Shown here one piece after another: positions 1 through 7,853 of a DNA stretch of 64,000 nucleotides; the first letter of the stretch is position 1; each line of letters opens with the position of its first letter. The DNA comes from Streptomyces sp. CB02261. GTDB lineage: Bacteria; Actinomycetota; Actinomycetes; Streptomycetales; Streptomycetaceae. The position numbers and the translations under genes were made by a program. Location: contig NZ_LIVX01000012.1 in NCBI RefSeq assembly GCF_001905665.1, positions 186,001-250,000 of the forward strand, read 5' to 3'. Under the pieces are notes generated by a model. The model ran no database searches. It saw nothing but the letters and a program-made list of their open reading frames with translations, and was not told the origin of the DNA.

Positions 1-613
1 CCAGGCGGGCCAGCAGGCCTTGCTCGGCCTGCGGGACGCCGAGGTAGAGCTCCTTGGAGATGCCGAGCGGGGTCGAGACCTCTTCGAGCAGTACCTGCGA
101 GATCGGCTTGCCGGTCGCCCGGTGGACGATCTCGCCGAGGAGGTAGCCGAAGGTGACCGCGTGGTAGCCGGTCTGGGTGCCGGGCTCCCACCAGGGCTCG
201 GCGGACGCGACGATGGACGTCATCTTGTCCCAGTCGGTCAGGTCGTCCGGGGTGATGTCGCCCGGCAGACCGGGGACGCCCGCGGAGTGGGTCAGGGCGT
301 GCCCGACCGTCGCGTTCTCCTTGCCGTGTACGCCGAACTCGGGCCAAATCTCGGCGATGCGGGTGTCGTAGTCGAAGAGGCCCTTCTCGACCAGGGTGTG
401 CACGACGGTGGCCGTGACGCCCTTGCCAGTGGAGGCGCTCCAGAACGGGGTGTCGGAGGTGACCGGGCGGCCGGTCTCCGAGTCGGCGACACCGGAGACG
501 GCGTCGACGACGAGCTCGCCGTCCACGTAGACGGCCGCCTGCAGGCCGGTCTCGGCACCCGACTCGGTCAGCTCGTCCAGCACGGTCTGAACGTGCTTCT
601 GAAGGTCGCTCAT
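1..613 (-). CDS. Serine hydrolase of the beta-lactamase/transpeptidase-like family (C-terminus cut by window edge)
   Basis: About 204 N-terminal residues are visible, read leftwards off the edge from an ATG at 613. The class C beta-lactamase/EstB/LovD fold is indicated by S-T-G-K at residues 61-64 (the SxxK nucleophile motif, in the context FWSASTGK) and a Tyr at about residue 150 in the position of the YxN tyrosine. The motif THSAG near residue 108 is also typical. No signal peptide is visible, so it is probably cytosolic. In biosynthetic clusters such proteins act as esterases, peptidases or acyl/amide-forming transferases. It heads in the same direction as the oxidase genes after it, so it may belong to the cluster. 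The true cluster boundary lies outside the window. The exact reaction is not predictable. Confidence 0.85.
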   Translation of the reverse strand, partial: MSDLQKHVQTVLDELTESGAETGLQAAVYVDGELVVDAVSGVADSETGRPVTSDTPFWSASTGKGVTATVVHTLVEKGLFDYDTRIAEIWPEFGVHGKENATVGHALTHSAGVPGLPGDITPDDLTDWDKMTSIVASAEPWWEPGTQTGYHAVTFGYLLGEIVHRATGKPISQVLLEEVSTPLGISKELYLGVPQAEQGLLARL

Positions 614-658
614 GTCTCTCTTTCCTCGTGTGCGTGGTGCGGGGTGGGGGAAGGCCCG

Positions 659-2041
659 TCAGAGGAGGTCTGACGTGCCGGTCATGGCATCGGGCCGGAA
701 CAGCCCGTCCGGGTCGTACGTCAGACGGACGCGGTCCACGGCAGCGATGTCCGCCTCGTCCAGATGGCCCTGCGGTTGGTCGGGACTCTCCACGAACCCC
801 GGCGCGGTGCGACCGGTGTCCCAGGGGGCGAGCGCCGCGCGCAGGCGCGCGCAACGCTCCCGGATCGCGGGCGCCGGATGCAGGCCGGGGAGTCCCGCGG
901 CCATCACCGCGTAGACGGCCGACAGATGGTCGAGGACACCGCCGCGCGGGTCCGGCTCCGCCAGCGCGCCGCCGAGCTGCCGCAGTTCGGCGGCGACCAG
1001 GGGGGACGCTGAGTCCGGTCCGACCGCGCGGAGCAGGGCCTCGGCCCCTTCCCCGCGCAGGTCGCCGACGAGCAGATGATCACCGAGCACCTCCACCGGA
1101 CCCGGCGGGTCCTGGTGGGCCTGCGCCACCGCCGGGGTGGCGCCCGGCGCCCAGCTGTCCTCCAGCGGGGCGGCGACGGCGCGCAGCGGCCCCAGCAGGT
1201 CGTCGGCCTGACGTCCGGCGGTCTCCAGATCACCCTCGGCCGGGGCGAGCACCGCACCGGCCACGCACACCACGGGCCCCGAGCGCAGCTCGACTGGGAT
1301 CTCTGGCACCGGCGGCAGGTTCATGATCCGCAGCGAGGTGGACACCTCGCGCGGCGCGTCGGCGGCCCAGTCGAGCCACCGTTCGAGCAGCCGCTCGGCG
1401 TGCCGGCCGGCCCAGAAGGCCGCTCCGGTGACCACCCCGGCGGCCGGGAACAGTTCCAGCTCCACACCGGTGACCACACCGAGTCCGCCGCCGCCGCCGC
1501 GCAGCGCCCACAGCAGCTCCGGCTCGTGGTCGGCGTCGACCCGGCGCACCTCGCCGTCGGCGGTCACGACCTCGACGGCCGTCACCCCGTTGGCCGCGAT
1601 GCCGGTCCTGCGGCCGTACAGACTCACCCCGCCGCGCAGCAGATAGCCCACGGCGCCGACGGTCGGCGACGTGCCGTGAGCGGCGGCCAGGCCGTGCCTG
1701 GCCGCCGCAGCCACCACCTCGGCCCAGCGGGTGCCGGCCGGGATCCAGGCGGTGCGGCGCGCGGTATCGACCCGGACCCCGCCGCCGAGCTCCGTACGGA
1801 TCAGCAGCTGGCCGTCCATCGGCCGGGCCGCTCCGGCGGAGTGGCCGGTGGTGTGCACCCGGACCGGCAGGCCGGCGGTGCGCCCGTACCGTACGGCCGC
1901 GCGTACCTCGGCGACCGTACGGGCGGTCAGCGCCGCCGCCGGGCGGGCCGGCGCGGCCTCGTTGAAGACGGCCGCGGCACGCGCGTACTCCGGCTCGCCG
2001 GGCAGCGCGGGCCGGATGTCCGTGGTGGCAGGGGCGGTCAC
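659..2041 (-). CDS. FAD-linked oxidase (BBE/PCMH type)
   Basis: 460 residues from a GTG at 2041 that overlaps the stop of the upstream gene (GTGA), so the two are translationally coupled. A much longer open frame exists upstream but has no coding character. The N-terminal half is a FAD_binding_4 (PCMH) domain with TTGHS near residue 67, where the His is the usual 8-alpha FAD attachment site. A glycine-rich LRGGGGGLGVVT segment follows, and the C-terminus carries the berberine-bridge-like motif YDPDGLFRP. The Cys that would give bicovalent flavin in BBE enzymes is replaced (AHGTSPTVG), so flavin is probably held by the His alone. The family oxidises alcohols, amines or C-H bonds with O2. A second member lies two genes upstream. 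The substrate is unknown. Confidence 0.88.
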   Translation of the reverse strand: MTAPATTDIRPALPGEPEYARAAAVFNEAAPARPAAALTARTVAEVRAAVRYGRTAGLPVRVHTTGHSAGAARPMDGQLLIRTELGGGVRVDTARRTAWIPAGTRWAEVVAAAARHGLAAAHGTSPTVGAVGYLLRGGVSLYGRRTGIAANGVTAVEVVTADGEVRRVDADHEPELLWALRGGGGGLGVVTGVELELFPAAGVVTGAAFWAGRHAERLLERWLDWAADAPREVSTSLRIMNLPPVPEIPVELRSGPVVCVAGAVLAPAEGDLETAGRQADDLLGPLRAVAAPLEDSWAPGATPAVAQAHQDPPGPVEVLGDHLLVGDLRGEGAEALLRAVGPDSASPLVAAELRQLGGALAEPDPRGGVLDHLSAVYAVMAAGLPGLHPAPAIRERCARLRAALAPWDTGRTAPGFVESPDQPQGHLDEADIAAVDRVRLTYDPDGLFRPDAMTGTSDLL

Positions 2042-3303
2042 GAGTGGGCGCCTTCGGTGACGCCGAAGCGGACCTTGGCGTACTCGCGGGTGGCGACGCT
2101 CTGCAGCAGCACGCCGATCCCAGCGTGGCTGTGCTGGGTCGACATGTCGCGCCAGATCCGCTCGATGCGCTCGCCGGAGCGCACCGCGCTCGACCCGGCG
2201 GTCGGGAACAGATGCCGCTCCACCGCGCCCCAGGCGAGCTTCAGCACCTCGCGGCAGATGGTGGCGAGCCGCAGGTCCTCCTCCCGGGTGAAGTCCTCCG
2301 GCGCCCTGGCGCACAGCTCCTCCCACTGGCGCACGGCGTGCAGCAGCGCCGCCTCGGCGGTCGCGATCATGCCTGAGGCGTGCCCGTACCAGTACTGGTA
2401 GTCGGGGTCCTCGGCGCGCGAGGTGCCGGTGAAGATGGTGGTGCGCGAGCGCATCAGCTCCTCGTAGGCGTCCAGCGCGCCCTGAGCCATGCCCACCGCC
2501 ACGGCGGCCGACTCCAGCAGCATGAAGCTCAGCGGGCCGCCGCCGTACTGCCCGTTGCCGTGCAGCGCCCGGCCGGGCGTGCCGGCGCTGACGTCGACCT
2601 CGCTCAGGTGAGTGGCCTCGATCGCGTAGTGCGCCGGGACCCGCCCGCCCTGGAAGGAGACGCTGTGCGAGCCGCTGCCCTTCAGGCCGAGCTGGCGGCC
2701 CCAGTCGTCGAGCATCGTCCACTCGGAACGCGGGGCGACGAACAGCAGCAACTTCGGCTCCGCGCCGTCGCCGGCCTCCTCGTCCTCGATGAGGGTGTGC
2801 CCGATGAAGTGCGTGGCGTAGGGGGCGCCGGAGCAGTAGGGGAAGGTGCCGTCGATGATCCAGCCGCCGTCGGGGGCGCGCCGCGCGGTGCCGGCCGGGG
2901 TGATGGTCGCCGGGCTGATGAAGTCTCCGTCGGCGAACAGCTCGGCCTGCGTGCGCTCCTCGAACAGCGAGGCGACGGCGAGGGAGTGCGCCGCACCCAG
3001 GCAGTACATCCAGCCGGTCGACGGGCAGCCCCGGGACAGAGCCATTGTGACCTTGAGGAAGGTCTCGGCGCCGAACTCGTACCCGCCGTACCTGCGGGGC
3101 ACCAGAATCCGGTAGAGACCGGCCCGCGTGAACTCCTCGTGGGTGTCGGCCGCGTAGTAGGTGCGCTGCTCGGTCTCCGCCTGCCGGGCCACGAGGCCGG
3201 CCGCGAGCCGCTCAGCGCGGCGCACCACCTCCTCTGGGGTGAGGCCCGGCTCCGGCGGCGCGGCGCCGACGCCCAGGACGTCCGTGGCGACGAGGGTGGT
3301 CAT
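2038..3303 (-). CDS. Acyl-CoA-dehydrogenase-fold flavin-dependent monooxygenase (HsaA/HpaH-like group D)
   Basis: 421 residues from an ATG at 3303. It has the acyl-CoA dehydrogenase fold of the reduced-flavin-using hydroxylases rather than a true dehydrogenase. Family signatures are an N-terminal PRRYGGYEFGAETFL segment, the central GLKGSGSHSVSF motif, and RTPG-type substrate-loop residues. It lacks the acyl-CoA catalytic Glu context. Such enzymes hydroxylate or N-oxygenate small molecules using FMNH2 or FADH2 from a separate reductase. No partner reductase is adjacent, but a fused FMN reductase exists at 35067-35651. It is coupled by a four-base overlap to the downstream FAD oxidase. A second homologue is at 14677-15858 and a third, more dehydrogenase-like, at 38349-39464. 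Confidence 0.85.
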   Translation of the reverse strand: MTTLVATDVLGVGAAPPEPGLTPEEVVRRAERLAAGLVARQAETEQRTYYAADTHEEFTRAGLYRILVPRRYGGYEFGAETFLKVTMALSRGCPSTGWMYCLGAAHSLAVASLFEERTQAELFADGDFISPATITPAGTARRAPDGGWIIDGTFPYCSGAPYATHFIGHTLIEDEEAGDGAEPKLLLFVAPRSEWTMLDDWGRQLGLKGSGSHSVSFQGGRVPAHYAIEATHLSEVDVSAGTPGRALHGNGQYGGGPLSFMLLESAAVAVGMAQGALDAYEELMRSRTTIFTGTSRAEDPDYQYWYGHASGMIATAEAALLHAVRQWEELCARAPEDFTREEDLRLATICREVLKLAWGAVERHLFPTAGSSAVRSGERIERIWRDMSTQHSHAGIGVLLQSVATREYAKVRFGVTEGAHS

Positions 3304-3329
3304 GGGGGTGTCCTTCCCGTGGTGAGGCG

Positions 3330-4676
3330 TCAGGCCTGCGCGTGAGGGGCTACGTTGGCGTTACGGGAGAACACGTTCTCCGGGTCGTAGGCGTCCTTGA
3401 CCGCCCGCAGCCGCTCGTACGTCTCCGGCGGGTAGACAGCGGCCAGGTCGTCGGCGTCCAGCTCGCTGAGGAAGCCGCTGTAGGCGCCCTCGGTGAACGG
3501 GGCGAGCGCCGACCAGAACGCGGTCAGCTCCGGCAGAGCGGCCTCGTTGTCTGCGCGCGGGCCGAGCTTGGCCGTGTTCACCAGGACCTCCGCGTCCCGG
3601 TGCCCGAACGCGGTCGCGTCGGCCGGCACCCGGCCCAGCGCGCCGCCCAGGCTGCGCAGCTCCACGAAGAGGTTGTCGAAGGCGGCTGCACCGGTGAGCA
3701 GGGTGTCGACCAGCTCGTCGGAGCAATCCCGCGCGAAGCGGTTGCGCACCATCGGCTCCCAGTCCGGCGGGAGCTCGCCCGCCTGGTCGAGCACGTCAGG
3801 GTAGGCGACCAGGTTGATGTCCTTGCTCTCCACCGTGCCCAGTTCGAGCAGCGGGGCGATGGCCGCGCCCGCGGCAGCGACGTCGTCGCTCGCGTAGCAG
3901 ACCAGGATGTTCACCGGCGCCGGGTCACCGCCGAACGATGGAAACAGCTGCACGTGCGAAGTCAGCTCCTCGGGCGCCTCGCGCAGCGCGCGGGCCCAGC
4001 CCTTCACCACCGAGGCCGCCTCGGCCGCGGGGTAGACGATGGAGCCGAAGTGCACCTTCGGCAGCGGCTTGGCGGCCACCTCGAAGGAGGTCACCACACC
4101 GAAGTTGCCGCCGCCGCCGCGCAGCCCCCAGAACAGGTCGGCGTGCTCGTCGGCGGAAGCGCGCAGCACCCGGCCGTCCGCGGTCACGACCTCGGCCGCC
4201 ACCAGGTTGTCGATCGCGAGACCGGTGGAGCGCACCGTCCAGCCGATGCCGCCGCCAACCAGCAGACCGCCCACGCCCACCTGGTCGGTGTCACCGGAGG
4301 AGAAGGACAGGCCGTGCTCCGTCAGCACCCGGGCTACCTGACCCCACTGCGCGCCGGGGCCGATGCGGACCAGACCACGCTCGGCGTTGAGGACCTCCAC
4401 GCTGTTCAGCGTCGAGACGTCGACGACCAGGCCGCCGACATCGGTGCTCAGGCCCGCGTTGCTGTGGCCGCCGCTGCGCACCGAGACACGCAGTCCCTGC
4501 TCGCGCGCGAACGCGAGGGCCAGGCGCACGTCCTCGGCGCCGTGACAGCGGACGACGACGTCCGGCCGCCCCTTGTGGACGAAGATGTCCTTCACGTCGT
4601 CGTAGGCCGCGTCGCCCGGCAGGACGACCTCGCCGGTGACGGACTCGGCCAGGGCGGTCGCCGCAGCGCTGTTCAT
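3330..4676 (-). CDS. FAD-linked oxidase (BBE/PCMH type), second copy
   Basis: 448 residues starting at the ATG at 4676, preceded on the coding strand by a purine-rich GGGAG segment. The open frame continues 32 codons further upstream but that part is Arg/Pro-rich shadow. The PCMH domain shows RSGGHS with the FAD-linking His at about residue 71, then VGVGGLLVGGGIGW and LRGGGGNFGVVTSF. The BBE C-terminal tail has YDPENVFSRNANV. As in the neighbour at 659-2041, the position of the second (Cys) flavin link has no Cys (SSGDTDQVG). The two oxidases differ strongly in sequence, so they are not a recent duplication and probably act on different intermediates. Confidence 0.88.
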   Translation of the reverse strand: MNSAAATALAESVTGEVVLPGDAAYDDVKDIFVHKGRPDVVVRCHGAEDVRLALAFAREQGLRVSVRSGGHSNAGLSTDVGGLVVDVSTLNSVEVLNAERGLVRIGPGAQWGQVARVLTEHGLSFSSGDTDQVGVGGLLVGGGIGWTVRSTGLAIDNLVAAEVVTADGRVLRASADEHADLFWGLRGGGGNFGVVTSFEVAAKPLPKVHFGSIVYPAAEAASVVKGWARALREAPEELTSHVQLFPSFGGDPAPVNILVCYASDDVAAAGAAIAPLLELGTVESKDINLVAYPDVLDQAGELPPDWEPMVRNRFARDCSDELVDTLLTGAAAFDNLFVELRSLGGALGRVPADATAFGHRDAEVLVNTAKLGPRADNEAALPELTAFWSALAPFTEGAYSGFLSELDADDLAAVYPPETYERLRAVKDAYDPENVFSRNANVAPHAQA

Positions 4677-4735
4677 GGGATCTCCCGTGGTGGTTCGAGG
4701 TGGGCGTGGTCGCAATCCCGGCAGGGACGACCGGG

Positions 4736-5518
4736 TCAGTGGTGGAACTCGCCGCCGTTGACGTCCAGGCACTGCCCGGTGACGGCCCGGGACAGGTCGG
4801 ACAGCAGGAACAGGACGCTGTCGGCGATCTCCTGCGGCTCGGGCAGCCTGCGCAGGTCGAGACCGGCCGCGACCTCGTCGTACACCTGCTGCTCGGGCAC
4901 CCCGCGCTCGCCGGCCAGGTAGGCGAAGTAGCCCTGGAGCGCGGGCGCCCAGATGTATCCGGGAGCGACCGTGTTGACGCGGACGCCCTGCGGGCCGAGT
5001 TCGCTCGACAAGCTCTGGGCGAGCGCCAGCAGGCTCGCCTTCGCCATCTTGTACGTGCCGAAGAGCGGCTTGGAGTGCCGGATCGCCACCGAGTTGATCA
5101 TGACGACGGAGCCCTTGGCCTCGGCGAGCGCCGGGGCGAACAGCCGGGTCAGCCGCAGCGCCGCGTACACGTTGGTCTCGAAGCCGGAGCGGATGTCGTC
5201 GATCGCCACGTCGGCGAGCGGCGTCATCGGGGGCACCGCGAAGGCGTTGTTGACCAGTCCGTCCACCCGGCCGAAGGTGTCTACGGTCGTCTTGACCAGC
5301 GCCTCGACGGCGGCCTCGTCTGTGATGTCGGTCGGTACGGCGAGGGCGCGGCGGCCGGTCTCCTCGACAGCCGTGGCGGTCTCCTCCAGCACGGAGACGG
5401 TCCGCGCCGCGAGCACGACGTCGGCGCCCGCCCGCGCGGCACCCAGCGCCAGCGCCCGGCCGAGGCCGGGACCGACACCGGACACCACCACGACCTTGTT
5501 CTTCAGCAGTTCGCTCAC
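4736..5518 (-). CDS. Short-chain dehydrogenase/reductase
   Basis: 260 residues, a normal length for a classical SDR. It shows the nucleotide-binding glycine motif VSGVGPGLGRALA near residues 12-24, the NNA motif (VNNAFAVP), a catalytic Ser in INSVAIRHS and YKMAK for the catalytic Tyr and Lys. The usual TGxxxGxG reads SGVGPGLG, a small deviation. The C-terminus ends with the SDR-typical GQCLDVNGGEFHH. NAD(P)H oxidoreduction of a carbonyl/hydroxyl on a cluster intermediate is expected. It sits between an FAD oxidase and a membrane protein in the same leftward transcription unit, with gaps of about 60 nt on the left and 46 nt on the right. Confidence 0.9.
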   Translation of the reverse strand: MSELLKNKVVVVSGVGPGLGRALALGAARAGADVVLAARTVSVLEETATAVEETGRRALAVPTDITDEAAVEALVKTTVDTFGRVDGLVNNAFAVPPMTPLADVAIDDIRSGFETNVYAALRLTRLFAPALAEAKGSVVMINSVAIRHSKPLFGTYKMAKASLLALAQSLSSELGPQGVRVNTVAPGYIWAPALQGYFAYLAGERGVPEQQVYDEVAAGLDLRRLPEPQEIADSVLFLLSDLSRAVTGQCLDVNGGEFHH

Positions 5519-5564
5519 TTGGATCCCTGTTCCTTCTGTCCCTCGGGTCGCCGGCGGCGGGCGT

Positions 5565-6281
5565 TCAGACGATTTCCTTCAGCGGACGGTCGGCGGTGCG
5601 GTTCAGCCACCACTGGACGAGGAAGAGGTTGATGACCCAGCCGAGCCACGGCGCGGTGCCCACGACCTGCGACCAGATCGCCTGGTTCTGCACCCCGAAG
5701 CTCATCAGCAGGACGACGAAGACCCGGCCCCACACGATGTTGATGGCGAAGGCGAAGCTGTAGAGCATCCACATCCGGTGCGCCAGGATGCGCCCCTGCA
5801 CCGCGCGGGTGAAGCCCATGCCGGTGGTGAAGAGCCACAGCACGCCACCGAGGGTGGTGCCGACCGAGGGGCCCATCGACAGCGGCGTGATGAAGAAGGC
5901 GAGCAGCGCGGAGGGCAGGACGCCCGCGAAGACGTAGGTCCGGCCGATCAGCCGGTGCGCGGCGGGGTGGCGGCGGCGCAGCCACGGCCACAGCTGCAGC
6001 ACGACCGTCACCAGCGCGATCGTGCCGGTGGCGATGTGGGCGACCAGCATCGGGTAGTGCTGCGGGGAGCCGGGCCGGATGGGTATGAGCGAGGCCTTCG
6101 GGTCCAGGCCCAGGTACGGCGGCCACACAAAGCTGAGGAACGCGAACACCACGACGCCGAGCGGCAGCACCCACGGGCGCCGCCACCACACCGGGGCGCC
6201 GGACCGCTTGGCCGCGGGGCGCGGCTCCACCACGTCCGGGGCCGGCCTTGTACGGGGAGCCGTGTCCAGGTTCTGCGCCAC
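5565..6281 (-). CDS. DUF2306-like multi-pass membrane protein
   Basis: 238 residues from a GTG at 6281 preceded by a clear GGAGGAAA Shine-Dalgarno sequence. The open frame extends further upstream without coding character. It has a proline-rich cytosolic N-terminus and then about five to six hydrophobic segments, including PWVLPLGVVVFAFLSFVW, IATGTIALVTVVLQLW, GVLPSALLAFFIT and LGWVINLFLVQWW. The order and a His-containing loop (RRRHPAAHRLIGR ... ILAHRMWMLYSFA) are typical of DUF2306 proteins, whose function is unknown. Some family members have been suggested to bind heme-like cofactors through the conserved histidines. In this operon it could be a membrane redox or transport accessory, but that is only an inference from position. 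Confidence 0.8.
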   Translation of the reverse strand: MAQNLDTAPRTRPAPDVVEPRPAAKRSGAPVWWRRPWVLPLGVVVFAFLSFVWPPYLGLDPKASLIPIRPGSPQHYPMLVAHIATGTIALVTVVLQLWPWLRRRHPAAHRLIGRTYVFAGVLPSALLAFFITPLSMGPSVGTTLGGVLWLFTTGMGFTRAVQGRILAHRMWMLYSFAFAINIVWGRVFVVLLMSFGVQNQAIWSQVVGTAPWLGWVINLFLVQWWLNRTADRPLKEIV

Positions 6282-6322
6282 TGTGTTTCCTCCAGAGAAA
6301 AGTCCTGTGCGGGCCGGGTGGA

Positions 6323-7684
6323 TCAGCCGACCCGGAAGCGGTGCGGCCCGCGCTGCCCGGGCACCAGGCCGAGGCAGTGGGCGTTGTGGTCGTCGAGGAG
6401 GCGCTGCGCCTCGGACCTGGCGAGGGCGAACCGCTCGGCGGGATCGGCGCCCGCCGTGAGCACGTCGTGCATCGCCGCGGTCAGCGTGTCCTGGATCCCG
6501 ACGAAGTCGCCGACCAGCGCGCCGTCCGCAGCGGTCGCGCGCTCGCCCGCGGCGAGCTGGTCGAGGGCGACCCGGTGGTGGGGGTTCGCCTCGAACCAGC
6601 CCTCGTCCTCCAGGAGTGCCCGGGCGGACTCGGTGACGGGGATGAAGCCGCTCGTCTTGTGACGTTCGGCGGCGTTGCGCGGGGTCAGGAAGGTCAGGAG
6701 GAAGGCGAGCGCGGCGTCGCGGGCGGCGGGTTCGAGCCCGGCCGCGAGCCACAGCGAGTCGCCCCCGATGACGTTACCCGCGTAGGGCACCGCGGCGCTG
6801 TACGGCATGGGCGCCGCCACGACCTCGAAGCCCCCGTCGCGGCCCGCCTGCACCATTCTGTCGGCCTCCACGGAGGTGCTGAGCACGAACGCCACCCGCT
6901 GCTCGGCGAACGCACGGTAGTTGCGCTCCCACGCCGGGTAGGTGTCGTCGCCCGCCGACCGCAGGCCGGAGTAGAGGTAATGGCCGTCCTCGTGCAGCTC
7001 CTGCCACCAGCGGGCGAAGCGCAGCACCGCGGGCGAGTCGGCCTCGACGGCTGTGGCGCGCTCCGTCCGCCCGTTGCCGGGTGTGGCGAGCAGGGCGCCC
7101 TGCTGGGCGACCGCCTGCTGGAACAGCCAGCCGTGGTTGGGCCAGGTCACTCGGTGCGAAGGCCCGCCGTCCAGGCGCGCCACCGCCGCGCAGGCGGCGG
7201 TCAGCTCCTCCCAGGTGCGGGGAACCGAGCGCAACCCGGCGGCCTCCAGCAGGGTGGTGTTGGCGTACAGCAGGGTCGTCGATGTCAGCGGCGGAAGGGC
7301 GAAGAGCCCCTCGCCCTCAAAGGTGTAGTAGTCGCGGGCGGCGGGCACCAGATCGTCGAGGCGCGCCGGCACACCGAGGATCTTGTCGCGGCCGTCGATG
7401 GCCCGCTCCACGGAGGTGAACAGCGGCGATCCGTCGGCCGCGAGCAGGTCGCGGGAGAGTTGCGTCGAGGTGTAGAAGCTCTGCACGATCGCTGGCTGAC
7501 GCCCTTCGCGGGCGGCGCGGGCCACCTCCTCGGGGAGCTTCAAGTGGTCGACCCCGCGGACCTCGACCCGCACCCCGGGGTGGGTGCGCTCGAACTCCTG
7601 GGCCAGTTCCCTGGTCTCGCTCAGGAACAGCGGAACGACCGGGTAGTCGTTGAGCCAGACGTCAAGAACGACCTGGTCGGACAT
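6323..7684 (-). CDS. Family 1 extracellular-solute-binding-protein homologue without export signal
   Basis: 453 residues from an ATG at 7684 with GGAGG ten bases upstream. The sequence follows the type 1/cluster B-D periplasmic binding fold: an early LDVWLNDYPVVPLF strand, then a helix (ELAQEFERTHPGVRVEVRG), a hinge segment GLFALPPLTSTTLLYAN, a GDSLWLAAGLEP region and a C-terminal helical cap with PVTESARALLEDEGWF. Homologues are secreted lipoproteins, but this protein starts directly at the first beta-strand with no signal peptide, twin-arginine motif or lipobox. The longer open frame upstream contains none either. There are no ABC permease genes beside it. A cytosolic binding or catalytic role in the pathway is therefore more likely than uptake. 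It is divergent to the HpaB gene. Confidence 0.82.
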   Translation of the reverse strand: MSDQVVLDVWLNDYPVVPLFLSETRELAQEFERTHPGVRVEVRGVDHLKLPEEVARAAREGRQPAIVQSFYTSTQLSRDLLAADGSPLFTSVERAIDGRDKILGVPARLDDLVPAARDYYTFEGEGLFALPPLTSTTLLYANTTLLEAAGLRSVPRTWEELTAACAAVARLDGGPSHRVTWPNHGWLFQQAVAQQGALLATPGNGRTERATAVEADSPAVLRFARWWQELHEDGHYLYSGLRSAGDDTYPAWERNYRAFAEQRVAFVLSTSVEADRMVQAGRDGGFEVVAAPMPYSAAVPYAGNVIGGDSLWLAAGLEPAARDAALAFLLTFLTPRNAAERHKTSGFIPVTESARALLEDEGWFEANPHHRVALDQLAAGERATAADGALVGDFVGIQDTLTAAMHDVLTAGADPAERFALARSEAQRLLDDHNAHCLGLVPGQRGPHRFRVG

Positions 7685-7853
7685 GGGGGTTCGGCCTCCG
7701 CTCGGGGGAACTGCGAAAGACAGTCGGCGCCCATTCTTCGTGAGCGGAATAAGCACGGCATCTTCTGCCGTGCTCTCAAGGCGGCAATCTGGGATAAGGC
7801 CCCGCCGGGTCTGTGGTGCCAGACTCGCTGCCCTGGGCGAGGAGAGGAACACC
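7685..7853. promoter_or_regulatory. Divergent promoter region with a 9-bp inverted repeat
   Basis: This 169-bp gap lies between two outward-facing genes and must carry both promoters. It contains a perfect inverted repeat, AGCACGGCA at 7752-7760 and TGCCGTGCT at 7766-7774, separated by TCTTC. It could be an operator for a dimeric regulator, or a transcript hairpin in the 5' leader of the HpaB gene. I cannot place -10/-35 boxes with confidence. Confidence 0.5.

Noticed and set aside
659..2722. Long 687-codon reading over the FAD oxidase
   Set aside because: The first ~227 codons overlap the upstream monooxygenase in another frame and are Arg/Gly-rich; the true start is the GTG at 2041 in the GTGA overlap.
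3342..4922. 526-codon plus-strand reading opposite the FAD oxidase and SDR
   Set aside because: It is an antisense shadow of well-supported minus-strand genes; composition is Arg/His/Val-rich without domain motifs.
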